A stretch of DNA of 64,000 bases from Misgurnus anguillicaudatus (GCF_027580225.2 NC_073340.2:32066501-32130500); one strand, 5' to 3'; shown: positions 36,857 through 48,810, counted from the stretch's first letter. Program-made: numbers and translations. The notes: generated from the sequence alone by a model not told the origin.

Positions 36857-37781
36857 TATGGATGGCTCCCGCGAAACTGACGTTTCGACACTGTGTCGAG
36901 ATCCCGAAGCGTAAATTTTTCGAAACACTGCTCCGAAATGTGATTCGAAACACCCATGTCACGTGATGAAGTGATTCGAAACACCAAGCGGTGCATTTCA
37001 CAAGTATTTCGAAAGGTGGCGTACCTGTCGAATCTGCGTCGAATCTTAAACTGACAGGGTATGAACCAAATCTGACAATACATCATAGATGCATTTGTGG
37101 CAAGATCAAATACTATAATTTACTGAAAAGAAGTCATTTTTCCTCATATGTATGTAACACTTACAAAAAAAATGCATGCCAGCAAAAGTGTCCCTTGTGT
37201 GAGAATGTTTTCAAAGGCTGGAGAAATTATATGTAAAAAAGAAGCTGGTTGAGTTTATCAACACAGAACAATTTATATATTTGAATAAAGATCTTTATAT
37301 GTAAACAATGTGGCATATTATGGCTTGATATATTTTATGAATCTCTTATTATTTATTTGGTATATCTCTATTCCATTTTTTTATTAAATAGACCCGAACA
37401 GCCTATAGTTATCGACAATTGTGAGCCTAAAAGCTCATGTAGTTGTCAAACAGATGTTAAAACAACAACAAAAAGCATTTTATTACGATGACGTAGCGCA
37501 TACATTTCGCGGGTTCGATCCTAAGATCTACGCATGAGAGTCGAGAGCACTATCCACTCTCCCATTCTATCACTTGTGTGTCAATCAAACAACATGTGGG
37601 ATACAATTTGTCAGCGCTCATCTAAAATCTTGCTAAGGCTGCTTCATTTAAAGACATGCAAACGACCGCTAGGTGTAACTGTGGAGGCGGTTTCGGATTG
37701 ATGTTTCGAAGCCTCGAAACATACGGCACAATTGATTCAACTGTTTCAGTGTTTCACGAAGCCTCGCTCTGCCCACCACTA
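36857..37781. mobile_element. hAT-like element, 8-bp duplication ATGAAAAC
   Basis: ATGAAAAC occurs at 36849-36856 and 37782-37789. Ends are TATGGATGG... and ...CCACCACTA, a short imperfect inverted terminus of the TAGNG type known in hAT elements. The interior shows repeated ttcgaaac motifs near both ends (36905, 36945, 37705) and a tRNA-like segment (37500-37575). No transposase. Confidence 0.85.
37500..37575 (-). repeat. Degenerate tRNA-like segment inside a hAT element
   Basis: Read on the minus strand, gggagagtggatagtgctctc and ggatcgaacccgcg resemble an RNA polymerase III A box and B box about 35 bases apart, with actctcat at an anticodon-loop position as in tRNA-Glu. Stem pairing is poor and no acceptor stem is evident, so this is at most a relic or SINE head. 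Confidence 0.3.
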
Positions 37782-37869
37782 ATGAAAACCAGCCATTTTG
37801 TTGAACGTTTTGCCACTCAACAAGGCGAGCTCTGGCGTGGTCACATGGAAAAGTGACGTCAATGCATAC

Positions 37870-38622
37870 ATGTGACAAACAGGAAGTAACCAACGAAGAA
37901 GTCCATGATCAGTATTCAGGAGATGGTTCCCTCTGGTGGTCGGATGAATGAGAGACAGCCTCAGCTGTTACATCCGGAAAAAATACTGGATAGATACACA
38001 GTAAGACAGACAGACCAAATGATTTTACATCTAACCATGACAAAAGTGAAATTACATATGTATGGTGAAACATTCAGTGAGATAATTTGACTGGCATCTA
38101 ATGTAAGTACATTTACAATTTAAGAGATGATTGGCAATTTCAGAGAGGCTATAGGAATATCAAAATGTTTCTTTGAAAGCATAAGATCCTAGCCTTCCTT
38201 CAGAGCACTCTTCAAAAGCCACACCTCCAAAACACATTCTTGACCCAGATATTTTGTTTTCTATATCCATTACTAAGAACGTCTTTGTTTTTTATGTGCT
38301 TTAACTTGTGCCATTTTTTGTTGGTTCAAGAGGAACATTAGGTATTTGCCGTTTGCCTTCCATTCAGGCTTGGTCTGCACGGCGTAATGAAACATCAAAA
38401 ATCATCCCTTCTTTCAATATGAAGCGTATTGCTAAAAATAGTCTCACACTTAAACATCTGGCTTAAATGAATCATATTTTCCATCAGTACAAATTTAGTT
38501 GGCATAAAGGTCACTGCTCTTCCATATGGAGATAAAAGATGGATCCTAATAACAGTGTTAACATATACGCAGAGATCAAATCTAGAAGAAAACTTCTGCT
38601 ATTCTGGTAACATGTGTTACAT
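37870..38622. other. Intergenic, no gene recognised
   Basis: Single-copy-looking sequence. 38370-38560 has balanced composition and could be conserved noncoding DNA. Confidence 0.35.
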
Positions 38623-38927
38623 CCCTACGGAAAAATCCAGCTAAAACCAGCATAAGCTGGTAGCTGGTTTTAGCTGGTTTAAGGTGGTTTAAGCTGGTCC
38701 TCCCAGCCTGACAAAGCTGGACATGCTGGCGGGCCAACTGGTATTCCAGCATGACCAGCTAAGTCCAGCTAGACCAGCTTAAAATGTGACCAAAACACAG
38801 CTAGACCAGCTTGCTACACCAACAAAACCAGCTTCCTACACCAGCAAAACCAGCTAAAACCAAGCTGGGGACCAGCTAAAACCAGCTCACCAGCTTATGC
38901 TGGTTTAAGCTGGATTTTTCAGTAGGG
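38623..38927. mobile_element. AGCTGG-rich palindromic element
   Basis: CCCTACGGAAAAATCCAGCT mirrors agctggatttttcagtaggg. The body is a run of ccagct/agctgg words (ctggtttaagctggt, gaccagcttgctacacc, accagcaaaaccagct). This is a common cyprinid short element. Both flanks carry AT. Confidence 0.85.
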
Positions 38928-40215
38928 ATATTTCGTCATGAACAGCATTGTGATACATATTTTAACACATCATTGACAAGTGTAAGATAAACACCTATTA
39001 AAAGCACATTGTTAAAATTGAGATTTACTAAAATTACACCAGAGAGTTGCAATAGGTTTGGACAGAAACGACAATGTCAACATATTTACAACATTTAAAA
39101 GGTTTAAAGTCAACGTAAGGGAAAATACCACAATTTTTCTATATTTTACTATGTTCTTACCTCAACTTAGATGAATTAAAACATCTTTTTTTTTCAATGC
39201 GTACACTTAATCTTTATACAGCGTATTGTGAATGTGTTAGCATTTAGCATAGCTCCATTCATTCCATGGGATCCAAACAGGGATGAATTTAGAAGCCACC
39301 AAACACTTGTTTTCCTTATTTAAATACATTTCAAGCGTTTAACTGCAAAAAAAAAAAAAAAAAAAAAATAATAATAAAATAAACAGTTTAGCCAAATAAC
39401 TGTGCAAACCCCAAATAAAACAGGAACATGAATTTACAAAAGACTAACCAACCCAAAACCAGAGAAGGAACTTTGCCTTTTTTATTATAGACACAGCTAA
39501 CTAAGAAAAAGATATTAGATAGAAGATATGCAAGTGATATTTGATAAAAGAAACCGCAGGGCAGGGAGAGGAAGATTTAGAGGCAGGTGAGCAGCTTAAA
39601 TGATTGAAACAAAAATGATTCGAAGGAAATTGATTCATGAAGTAACCTCTGGAAACGCTGAAATTACAGGAGCAAAATTGCAGCTCCTGATAAATATGAA
39701 TAAAGATTTTGAACTTCAGTACATCATTTACCATAATGTGCTTTTCTGTAGGGTGATTTGGTAAGAACGAGTTTTCCTGAACGTAAATGCAAATCCATTA
39801 TTTAGTCACGACACAAGAAACGTTATGTTTAAATGAAAATAAATGCCTCGTAACTCATTTCTTTCACAATTCATAAGACGACTAGTCTTGAGAAATGCAA
39901 GGACCAATGCAATTTCTGCCATATTTGAATGTAATTGTTATTGACTGTTTACATTACAACTATCGCTAAAAGCTCAATATATATTTTCCTCACAAACCTA
40001 TAGCGTTTCTCTTCAAAAGACATTTAGTAACCTATTTATTATGGATTACTTTAATGATGGATGGATGCATGAACTTTTGGAGCTTTGAAATGTTGATCCC
40101 CATGCAGTAAATGCCATTATAACATAAGGAAGAGCCAAAATATTATTAATTACAACTCAAATTGTGTTCAGCTAAAAAAAACCATAAACATCTTGAATAA
40201 TGTGGGGATAAGTAA
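38928..40215. other. Intergenic; foldback arm at 39110-39335 followed by poly(A)
   Basis: 39120-39335 matches the left arm of the 22.3-kb foldback family (ctatgttcttacctcaactt, tgtgttagcatttagcatagc, ggatccaaacagggatga). A ~22-base A run with (AAT)n follows at about 39346-39378. The remainder has no recognised feature. Confidence 0.55.
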
Positions 40216-40314
40216 ATGAGTACATTTTCCTTTTGGGGGTGGAGTTATGCATTAATGGGAGACCTTATTCATGATTTAAATATCCTCCGTTTGTATGGTG
40301 ACTTTTCCCAATGC

Positions 40315-40378
40315 CAATCTATTCTCCAACCCATACGATTGCTTTGGTCGTTGGTCTTTTTTACCAAATACGACCAAT
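40315..40378 (+). repeat. 62-bp direct repeat, copy 1
   Basis: aatctattctccaacccata through tgctttggtcgttggtc to accaaatacgaccaatta recurs at 41148-41210 with about 85% identity. Not recognised as a known family. Confidence 0.75.
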
Positions 40379-40868
40379 TAGCGCCTCTACCGGCAGCATC
40401 TCATCATGTAGCTGTAGGTTACTGCAGTGTCTCCATGGATCCTGACAGCAATGACTGGAACGTTTCAGTGACCTTTAGCTTCCTGTGATCGCTTGCAGGT
40501 ATGTTTGCCATTAGCATTAAAATCTATTTTTGTCATTTTTGTCTCCTTCACCTGTATCCTCTTTGTCTCTTTCAGTTTTTTCTTCAATCTTTCATCCTCT
40601 CATGTGCTCTCTCTCTCTCTTTTTTTGCCACCGAGGATGTTCCTGGTGAGTTTCCCAAGCACACCGTGGGAGTTTGCAAGCTGGAGGTGGAAGACATTTA
40701 ACGCTTGGCTTCCTGTTGTAGGCCTGTTGTTTCATATCCTTGTCTATTTCTTGCTTGACCTTTGGCACTGAAAGAAAATCAGGACCACTGGAGGGAAGAT
40801 GCCAGGTAAATCTTCTCCACCAAATCACTTTAAAGCAAGATAAATGTGTTTGCATTAGATGGTAAAAC

Positions 40869-41147
40869 ATTTACATTTTATACAAAAGCAGCTTTCAGTA
40901 CATTTAAGCCATTCATTTTTACACTGTTTCAAAAATACAAATTTGCACCTAAATAATTCATATTAGCACCTGGTATTGGTACCAATGAGTGAATTTTAGC
41001 ACCTCAAAGATGCACATATATGTACCTAAATGGTGCATACCATTTTAATGGTTACTGTCCAGCCCATTTTTTTCTGACAGTGTATCAGTATGCGTGTTTT
41101 CTGTGGATCAAACCTATAAGCTACAGGGACATATATTTTAAGCAACC
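40869..41147 (+). repeat. Short fish repeat split by a TA-flanked element
   Basis: The left part (catttacattttatacaaaagc, cagtacatttaagcc, 40869-40919) continues at 41085 (cagtatgcgtgttttctgtggatcaaacc). The same order without interruption is seen at 18500-18615. Confidence 0.65.
40922..41082. mobile_element. TA-flanked short palindromic element
   Basis: TA at 40920-40921 and 41083-41084. Ends CACTGTTTCAAAAA and tttttttctgacagtg are inverted. The interior has paired gcacct/aggtgc-type words (gcacctaaataattc, tacctaaatggtgcat). Confidence 0.7.
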
Positions 41148-41210
41148 TATTCTTCAACCCATACAACTGCTTTGGTCGTTTGTCCATTTCACCAAACACG
41201 ACCAATAGAT
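41148..41210 (+). repeat. 62-bp direct repeat, copy 2
   Basis: aacctattcttcaacccata through tgctttggtcgtttgtcc to accaaacacgaccaatag. See copy 1. Confidence 0.75.
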
Positions 41211-41454
41211 GCATTTATGCTATGATGGGATGTACTTGGATAAGATTTTTTAAATTAAACCACTAGGAATAATTGTATTGTATTACACATTACACTATTC
41301 AGGCATTTAGGGCATATAACGTACCCATTTATTGATTATATGATATAAACGTATAAAGTGGTTGGGTTTAGGGTGGGGTTAGATGCTCCAAAATATCTTT
41401 AAAACCATAAATGTTTATGAAACAGTTTCTACATTTACAAATTCAAAAAGATTA

Positions 41455-42611
41455 TGGGCCCTATTTTAACGATCTAAGCGCATTGTCTAAAGCGCACAGC
41501 GCAACGTCTAAATGGGCATGTCCGAATCCACTTTTGCTAATTTAACAACGGGAAAAATGGTTTGTGCGCCGAGCGCATGGTCGAAAAGGGTTGGTCCTAT
41601 TTTTTTAATGATTAATGGGAGTATTTTGGCCGTAACGTGCAATAAACCAATGACAGTCTCAGCTCTCATCCCCTTTAAAAGCCTTTTGCGCTGGCGCTAT
41701 GTCTAATCCCTATTTAGATGACGGACTTTGTAAACTGAAAAACTAAGCGGAGGAAGAAGATCCCCAGTTTAAGATTAATGCTAAATAATTGTGTTGTTTT
41801 TCACTTGTATTGAAATTGTTATTTTTTCATTAAAACCTTTAAAACCCGTTTTCATTTAGTCATGGAAGTAAAAAAGCAGGCTTTTAATTGCTTTAAATGT
41901 ATGGCTATCCAATATCATCAAAAAATAATTTACAAGTATGTATGGAAAGGTTTATACTGTAAAAATACTTTATTTGTAACAAACAGGATATAAAGAATTT
42001 ACAAACGGCTCTCCGCACGTTTCAGCACTTGGACAGCGTCAGTTTTTTTTAGCATTACTTAAAAATGTTTCTCATCTCACAATATCCGCAGGTACAGAGT
42101 CATCATATACAATAAATCCGTAAGGTAGCATTTAAAAACATTTAAAAACAGATGCATTTGTTGAAAGCAAAGCATTTATTTACTTGCAGGCTGCAGGTGA
42201 AGCAGCTCTTTGCCCCTTCTAACGTCTCATAATTAGTCTTCATTTATGTCCAAGAGACTCAATAATAATCTTTAACATTTTAATCCTTTAATCTTTCATA
42301 TGTAAAAGCGTTTTTGTACTGCTGCGCATTCATGTATGTGTTAAGCAAACCCGCGTTGTCGTCCCGTTTAGGCGCATATTACTAATGCGCTCTTTAAATA
42401 ACAAAAAACATATTGCGCCTATTTTAGTTGCCTCAAAATAGCAACGCGCCAACATGTGCCTGAACGCACCTCGTTTTCAGACCAGAACGCCCATGGGCAC
42501 AAAAGGGGGCGCAAATGCATTTGCTATTTAAACGCGGCGCTAAACGTGAAAATTATAATTGCACAGGGTGGAAAATAGCAAAAGACACTTGCCGGGTGTA
42601 AGATAGAGCCC
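41455..42611. mobile_element. DNA element with GGGCCCTATTTTAACGATC end, copy 1
   Basis: GGGCCCTATTTTAACGATCT at the left is mirrored by ttacgatagagccc-type sequence at the right (gtaagatagagccc ending 42611). TAT stands on both sides, compatible with a 3-bp duplication of the Harbinger type. Internal phrases pair weakly (ctaaagcgcacagcgcaac with gcgccaac/gcgctaaacg near 42450-42550). No transposase frame. Confidence 0.7.
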
Positions 42612-43628
42612 TATATGTGTCTAATCTGATGTATTCGGTAAAAACCTTAAAGTGTAACAACAGGATGTAAAACTACTGGAGCTAGAGGACACGAATCCCT
42701 TAATACGTCACTTTACATCATAATAAGGTGCTTGCACAAACGACCTATGAGGTCGTTTTTTGAAGGACAGGCTCAATTTAAGGGAATATATCTGTGTATA
42801 ACTTATATTCCCCCTATTGGCAACTAGTATTTTTTGTGGTTGAATCCTGATCCTTAAATCTTGTCAAAATCTGTCAGTACTTTAAGATGGTTGTGCATTC
42901 ACAGCTTGCCGTTTGACTCAACCCCTCTCTCCCCTGTCAGTAGATTTGGCAGCCCAATATTCATTTTGACACTGCGTGTGAGCGGGAATTAAGATGCAGC
43001 GCTGCAGTAAAGAAAATAGTTTGATTCTATAGAAAGTGACAGCGTTCATTTGCGATCATGACAGCATGACAGGGGCGTGGTTAAATGTCATCTGTCAAAT
43101 GAGTCAGAGTTTACGGAGTTGAAGGGAAAATAAGGGTGACACTTTTTACTTCGGGAATCTGACGGCGCTCTTACCATGTCACCTCTGTGAATGTCTCCTC
43201 TCCAACACCAAAGCAGCATTTCTTTATCTTTGTCTCTTTTACTTTTTACGCTGGTCTGATCACACACGCTTTGATCTCCATACATAAGTTTTTCAGACAT
43301 GAACCAGAACTCATCACAAGCTTTTCCAAAGTGTGTTATTTAGTCATGAGACATGTTGGCAACTCAAGAAATGGAGTTTCATTCAGCAGGGGTTTATTCA
43401 ACCACTGCATTTAAATGGGCTTAAGGCACTTTTTACGAAAGCTTTAATTATAGCTGAGCATCTCTTGGTGTATCTTTTCGAAACAGTGCTTGTCTGTGCT
43501 TGTCAATACCTTTCATTAATTATTTACTTCCTCCACAAGTGGCAGAAATTTAGCAATGAGTACTTTTCACAACTATAGTAAACTTTGTGGTCCCATTACT
43601 TTTTTAATATGAGCAGTGATTTCTTTTT
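42612..43628. other. Intergenic, no gene recognised; short hairpin at 42739
   Basis: aacgacctatgaggtcgtt (42739-42757) is a perfect 8-bp-stem hairpin. 42890-43090 has complex composition without repeat similarity. Other sequence is unremarkable. Confidence 0.4.
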
Positions 43629-44041
43629 TCGAGGGCACTCGATGCAAAGTTCGTCACAGCATGTATGTAGCCCATCATGTGTGTAGTTCGTCATTTCAAA
43701 ATATGTGTTCTGCGCATCGAGTAATATGTGCATCACGTGTCTTATCAAAATAAATGCCTGCTGCAGATGCGTCTAAAGGGTTTATGATAAAAGAGACGCT
43801 CGCGTTTGCTAGATACTCGCATAATCTCATGCATAATCATAGTATACTGTGCGTCTTGCGTGTATTTTGAGAACGTGAGTGTCTCTTTTATTATAAACGA
43901 TTTTGGTGCGTGTGCAGCAGGCACTTATTTTGACAGGACATGTGATGCACATGGTTCACATGACGAAACAAACACATATTTTGAAAACACGAGCAACACA
44001 CATGACACTCCGAACACATATTTTGAATTTGCTCCCCTCGG
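43629..44041. mobile_element. Foldback element (cgagggca ends)
   Basis: ttcgagggcactcgatgc at the left faces ctcccctcgg at the right. Inner arms pair strongly (tttatgataaaagagacgctcgcg / gtgagtgtctcttttattataaa), with the centre near 43835. The interior repeats the phrase cacatattttgaa. Confidence 0.65.
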
Positions 44042-44711
44042 ATGAGCAGTCACGAGCCGCCACTTAATATGAGACATGAATCCATTCGATTATTGATCAG
44101 ATGTAAAAACTTAAAGCTGCTCAATAAAAAAAAAAACTTAGTTCAAATGGTAAAGTTTTATAAACTTATCTTAACATTAAACATTCATGTTAAGTTATCA
44201 ATACATTTAAAAATCTATATTAAATAATACTTACTAAATTTATATAAGCATGCAAAATATTGTATAATAAAAAATGATAATGATAAATATTTTATCCATT
44301 TTGGACACTATTTTGCAATCTATTTTGTTTCGAAAACACTTTTGCTTCCATCCACTAAATTCATGAGAAAGCAACGAGAGCAAATTGTCTTTTTTGTCTG
44401 GTTTATTCACAAGGTTCAGTACCATATGTTCGCACACCTGAGGCCAGCGATGTGGTCAGACGGCTCCAGTTTCCCATATCCATGCTGAAATGAATAGACG
44501 ATTATAAGTGAAGTTCTGGATGACATCGAGGAGAAACCGATGACTCCAGAGACTGTGGCTGGTAAGGGCAGATATGAAGATCAGACGGTTCAGGCATGAC
44601 CAAACCACCCGGCGAAACACACACACGTACACATGCGCACACGCACAAACATGCACACTTCCTTTTGCCTAACTGAATATGCTGGTGATATTGCACGTTA
44701 TCCGATCATGC
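44042..44711. other. Intergenic, no gene recognised
   Basis: A/T-rich then balanced sequence. A short (AC)n-like stretch occurs at 44616-44655. Confidence 0.4.
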
Positions 44712-46190
44712 ATTGTAAAAAAAGTACGGCATTGCTGAGTTGTTTCAACCAATGGTTGGGTAAATATGGACAAACAGGGTCCGAAATTAACTTTTTGGCT
44801 CACCTGCCACGGGGACTGGTAGATGAAAAAATCCACCAGCCAAGCATATTTTTACCGGCCAGAATAATAAACAGCCTTTTTTTGTCACATGTACATTAAT
44901 TTAATTTGCTGTATTCATGGCATTACTCGCAAAATTTCAAAATCCCTGGTAGCCCTTCGGGCAGGCACTCTTCACTTTTTGGTAGCCTGAAATGAATGCA
45001 AGTAGCCCGAATAAAAAATACATTACTTTTAAAGTAGAATATTAAAACAAAACATCTATCAAAACACAAATAACACATATCAATTTTCAGTACATATCAA
45101 TCATCAGTACAAATTTTTCTTCTAACCAAAGTGAAATATCTATACATCAGATTCTGAATCTGAAATATGAACTGAAGTCACAGATAAGAAAATGCCACTT
45201 GACTTTGTGGGCATAGCACAGGCTTATTCAATTAGTTTTACCACAGGCCAAATTTTGCCAATACAAAGCCAATAGGGCCTCTAAACACAACGTTTAATCT
45301 GCTGTTGTTGTTTTGATGCTGTTGTTTTTTTTAACAAACAAAAAGACTGGATTTCCATGTAAACCAACTTTTCCTGCTCATCCCCACACCAGATATACTC
45401 ACCATTTTTAAAGATGTTTTATTGGGTCACAAAACCCACACTTTGGATCATTCAGTTAGAGATTGGATAATTTTTTCGATCAGAAAAACAGGGGTTACTG
45501 TCACTTTAAGAGCGATTGTACAACAGAGTCACTCTCTTCACTGCCCGTACAATCTATATCACTTTAAAGCTTGCTGCGAGAGATTTAATTTTCTTACGTG
45601 AGGATAGTAATGACTGACAGGACGAAGGAGGATTTGCCCAACAAATCCATGACAAATCATTACGTATTGCTTCCTGTACTGCGTCTTTTCACGCGATCGC
45701 GAAAGTAAAACTTGAGCGCGCGCTCAAACGTAATTTAAATACCCTGAATTTCATACACCATTATTACACATCCAAATCTGTTAAAGAATGCATAAGCATT
45801 TAAATATATTTTTTCCTCCCTATAAGTCAAGATAGCCGGACGGGCAGGGCGGGGATGCATTTTGATAGCTAATATGCAGCAGATAGCTGCAGACCGCAAG
45901 TTACCTGCAGTACTAGCTAGAAACAGACCGTCTCTAGTGCGAGACTTGGAGCGTAGAGACGTTCTGTGGCTAGCTCACCTCGTCCCCAGATTAGTTACTG
46001 GCAAACACATTATATTGCATTAATATTTTGGTATGAAAATCACCCGCCAGTGTGGCGGGTAGCCTTTTGAATTTAGTCGCCAAACGGAAAATTTACCCGC
46101 ATTTGGCGCTTGGCGGGTGTTAATTTCAGACCCTGTGGACAAATCCATCCACTGGTTAAACAAATCGAATGGGTTGAAACAACCCAACAT
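44712..46190. mobile_element. Small palindromic element split by a hAT insertion
   Basis: Outer parts pair across the insertion: gttgtttcaaccaatggttggg (44738-44760) with aaatcgaatgggttgaaacaacccaac (46163-46189, quoted in part). Without the inserted element the host is only about 120 bp. Confidence 0.65.
44775..46135. mobile_element. hAT-like element, 1361 bp, perfect 8-bp duplication TGGACAAA
   Basis: TGGACAAA occupies 44767-44774 and 46136-46143. Ends CAGGGTCCGAAATTAAC and GTTAATTTCAGACCCTG are inverted, of classical hAT type. Near both ends are ccgccag/cacctgcc words (aaatccaccagcc; cacccgccagtgtggcgggt). The interior holds two ggtagcc...gggcaggc segments and a hairpin pair agaccgtctctagtgcgaga / agagacgttctgtgg. 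No intact transposase. Confidence 0.9.
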
Positions 46191-47640
46191 TTTGGCTTGC
46201 AGATTTACACATTTACTTTAAAAAGCAAATCTTAATCGAATGCAGTACTGATTTTTTTTGTGTTAAGGAGACAAAATCACCTGAAGACAAATCTAGTCCT
46301 ATTGATGAAATTGTTTCCTTGGTTAAAAACATGTATATTCATTTGCACTAATAAGTCACGTGTTGCTCTGTCTGCACAAAAAAAAAACCATTAAAGAATT
46401 GAGACAAAGGTACTAACATAAAATTCTGCACATGGTCTGTGTTTGCATATATGAAATAACTCAGATAAGTCGCATTAGCCTGATCTTAGATGAATCCGTA
46501 CATATTTTACGAGTTGGCTAAATCGTATGAATTCATATGAAGATAATTATGCAAAAACATACAATGAATCACAATAAACAATAACAAAACCCCACCCCTA
46601 ACCTCAACATCACACAATAACGTACACATGTGGTAATCCAAATGAATATGAATTAGCCACCTCGTAAAATATGTAAAATTATATTGTTGGTTATATTGAA
46701 TGGGAGAAACTAAAGCTGACTGAAGGCCTGACCCTCTTTGACTTTCATTAGCAAGAGTCTTCAATCATTCTATCTATAACTCAACACTGTGTGATTGCAG
46801 CTCATCCAAGCAATCAAGTGAGGAGGAAAACACATCTGACTATTCCACATCACTGCTGACCATTTCATCCTGTATGAACAAACCCTCGTTTTACACCGCA
46901 CGCACACAAGCGCACGCACACACAGGCTACAACTTGCACATGCATTTCATTATTCCATTTTAGTTAATTTCAGCATTGGCTTTGATAGTTTAAGTTTAGA
47001 TGAAGTTTATTTTATTTATTTTACTTTCATTTTTTATATTTCAGTTTTGAGTTCAAATGAATTAACGTTCCAACAGAATCAAGACAATTAAATACTTCAC
47101 AAACAAGCCCAGAGGAAAATGTATCGCTCAGATGTTTCTTTTTCATATCTTATGAGATTTGATGGATTCATTTAATTGTCAGCAAAGTTTCAGATGTTTC
47201 TCCTAAAATTGCTCAGAAGAATTAAAAAAAGAAACAAATGAGGCACTTAAGAGTAGAGCTGTAAAATAAATGTTGATTGTATAAGTAAAATAATTTGGAT
47301 TTGTTTAGATTTAATTTTTTTTTTAAAGATTTAAAATCCATTAAATTCCGTTTGATCTCATTAAAGCGATAGTTCATCTTAAAATGTCATTTTTATGTTT
47401 TTCAGCTTATCCCCAGGGCATTCAAGATGTAGGTGACTTTGTTTCTTCAGTAGAACACAAATGTAGATTTTTTACTTCAACCGTTTAAGTCTGTCAGTCG
47501 TATAATGGAAGTGGATGGTAACAAAATCTGAATAAAACATGCACAAACAAATCCAAATTAAACCCTGCGGCTCGTGACGACACATCGATGTCCTAAGACA
47601 CGAACCGATTGGTTTGTGTGAGAAACTGAACTTCTTCTTG
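46191..47640. other. Intergenic; element fragment at 46484-46690
   Basis: 46484-46690 (cctgatcttagatgaatccg, acatattttacgagttggc; aattagccacctcgtaaaat) is another member of the short foldback family at 21520. The remainder includes a (AC)n-like bit near 46905 and a half of the gatagttcatc family at about 47366. No gene. Confidence 0.5.
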
Positions 47641-47868
47641 TGAACTCATTCGCCGCCAGCCATTTTTTGAAAAGTTGCCCACCAGCATTTTTTTGCAATT
47701 TTCACAAAAGTTTCACAAAATGCCTTCCAGGAGAATTTTCTTCTAAAAATATATTAACATACAAATATATCAAATTAAAGAACAGACTCTCTGCTTTCAA
47801 AAAAACAATAAACAAACAAAATGGAAAAAATTCTCTTCTTATAATCTCTTAAATATGGGTGTTTTTCT
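47641..47868 (+). mobile_element. TTAA element, CTCTTTC family, copy B (5' part only)
   Basis: Starts gaactcattcgccgccagcc and follows the family through cacaaaagtttcacaaaatgcc, atattaacatacaaatata and ctcttaaatatgggtg, then ends in poly(A). Confidence 0.65.
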
Positions 47869-48067
47869 TAAAAAAAAAAAAAATAAATAAAACCCACGGG
47901 GCCAGGTCGGGTTGTAATTTTCAGGCCCGTTGAAAAATCTAATGCAGTGTGCCTTGAAATTATCTTTCAATATGTAGACTATTTTACAGTGTTTTTATGC
48001 TGTGTCCTTTTTGAAGCTCAACATTTTCCTTTACTTTATGAAAAACCACAGTGTCTGAAAGATCATG

Positions 48068-48297
48068 GGGCAGTTTCCCGCACAGGGCTTATCCTAGTCT
48101 GAGACTCAAATGCATGTTTGAGCTGCCTTAATTTTAAAACACTTTATATCTTAACATATATCAGTGCCATTGTTTTGTCTCAAGACACACACCAGAATTG
48201 TTTTTTTTTATAAGGATTGCTTGTAAAACTACTTAAATGTCCTAATATAACTAAGGCTCAGTCCTGGATTAATCTAATCCCTGTCCGGGAAACCGCC
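48068..48297. mobile_element. Element with inverted ends (ggcagtttcccg / cgggaaaccgcc)
   Basis: gggcagtttcccgcacaggg mirrors ccctgtccgggaaaccgcc. Inner words taatcctagtc/ggattaatct also pair. About 230 bp, common fish type. Confidence 0.75.
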
Positions 48298-48810
48298 ACA
48301 TGAATGTTAGTAAATAATGATTTCCGGGTGACCTAATATTTCTTTCACAAATATACTTGATTTCAATCTTTTGTATCTATGAAAACACATATCATCAGTC
48401 AAAGGAAACATGCACCCTGAATGTCTAATTACAAGCGTATGTTCCTGCTTTTGAGGTTCAGCTTGAAACCTTACTAATAAATTGAAACTATCTCTGATTG
48501 CTGCTTGTAAGTGTGCACTAACAAGCTTGTTAGTGATGTAATTAGTAGCTCGGCTCTCCAGTCACACATTAGTGTGTTTATGAACACAAAAGGTACGGTT
48601 TCTGTGGAAATGTCTAAAGATGACATGCTGGCTACATGCTGGTCTTTTGGGTTTATATCCTATTAATTTATTTACATATTTACAATCACAGCGTGTTAAT
48701 GCTTTGAAGAAGGTATTCTTTCTAAATTTTGAGGATGTCCTTCTAAAAAAGAACAACGGCAGAGCTTGGTTGTTTGCACATGCAGCTTATGATCAATAGT
48801 CACAGTTAAA

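Larger units (their letters stand above)
35759..37869. mobile_element. Element with inverted ends carrying rearranged THAP-domain segments
   Basis: GTATGCATTGACGTCACTTT at the left edge is mirrored by aaaagtgacgtcaatgcatac at 37869 (terminal ~85 bases align, including ctgttgagtggcaaaa and aaaatggctggct). Inside, a THAP-like N-terminal coding segment occurs three times (minus 35885-36067; plus from about 36178 and 36418), with the accompanying phrase gttggcatgg/ccatgccaacgtccactgac inverted between copies. A hAT element (36857-37781) is inserted. THAP domains are carried by P-element-type and some Kolobok transposons; no complete transposase remains. Confidence 0.7.

Noticed and set aside
38623..38927. 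Regular AGCTGG words suggested a tandem array or CRISPR-like structure
   Set aside because: It is a palindromic element with inverted ends; spacers are not regular and the genome is eukaryotic.
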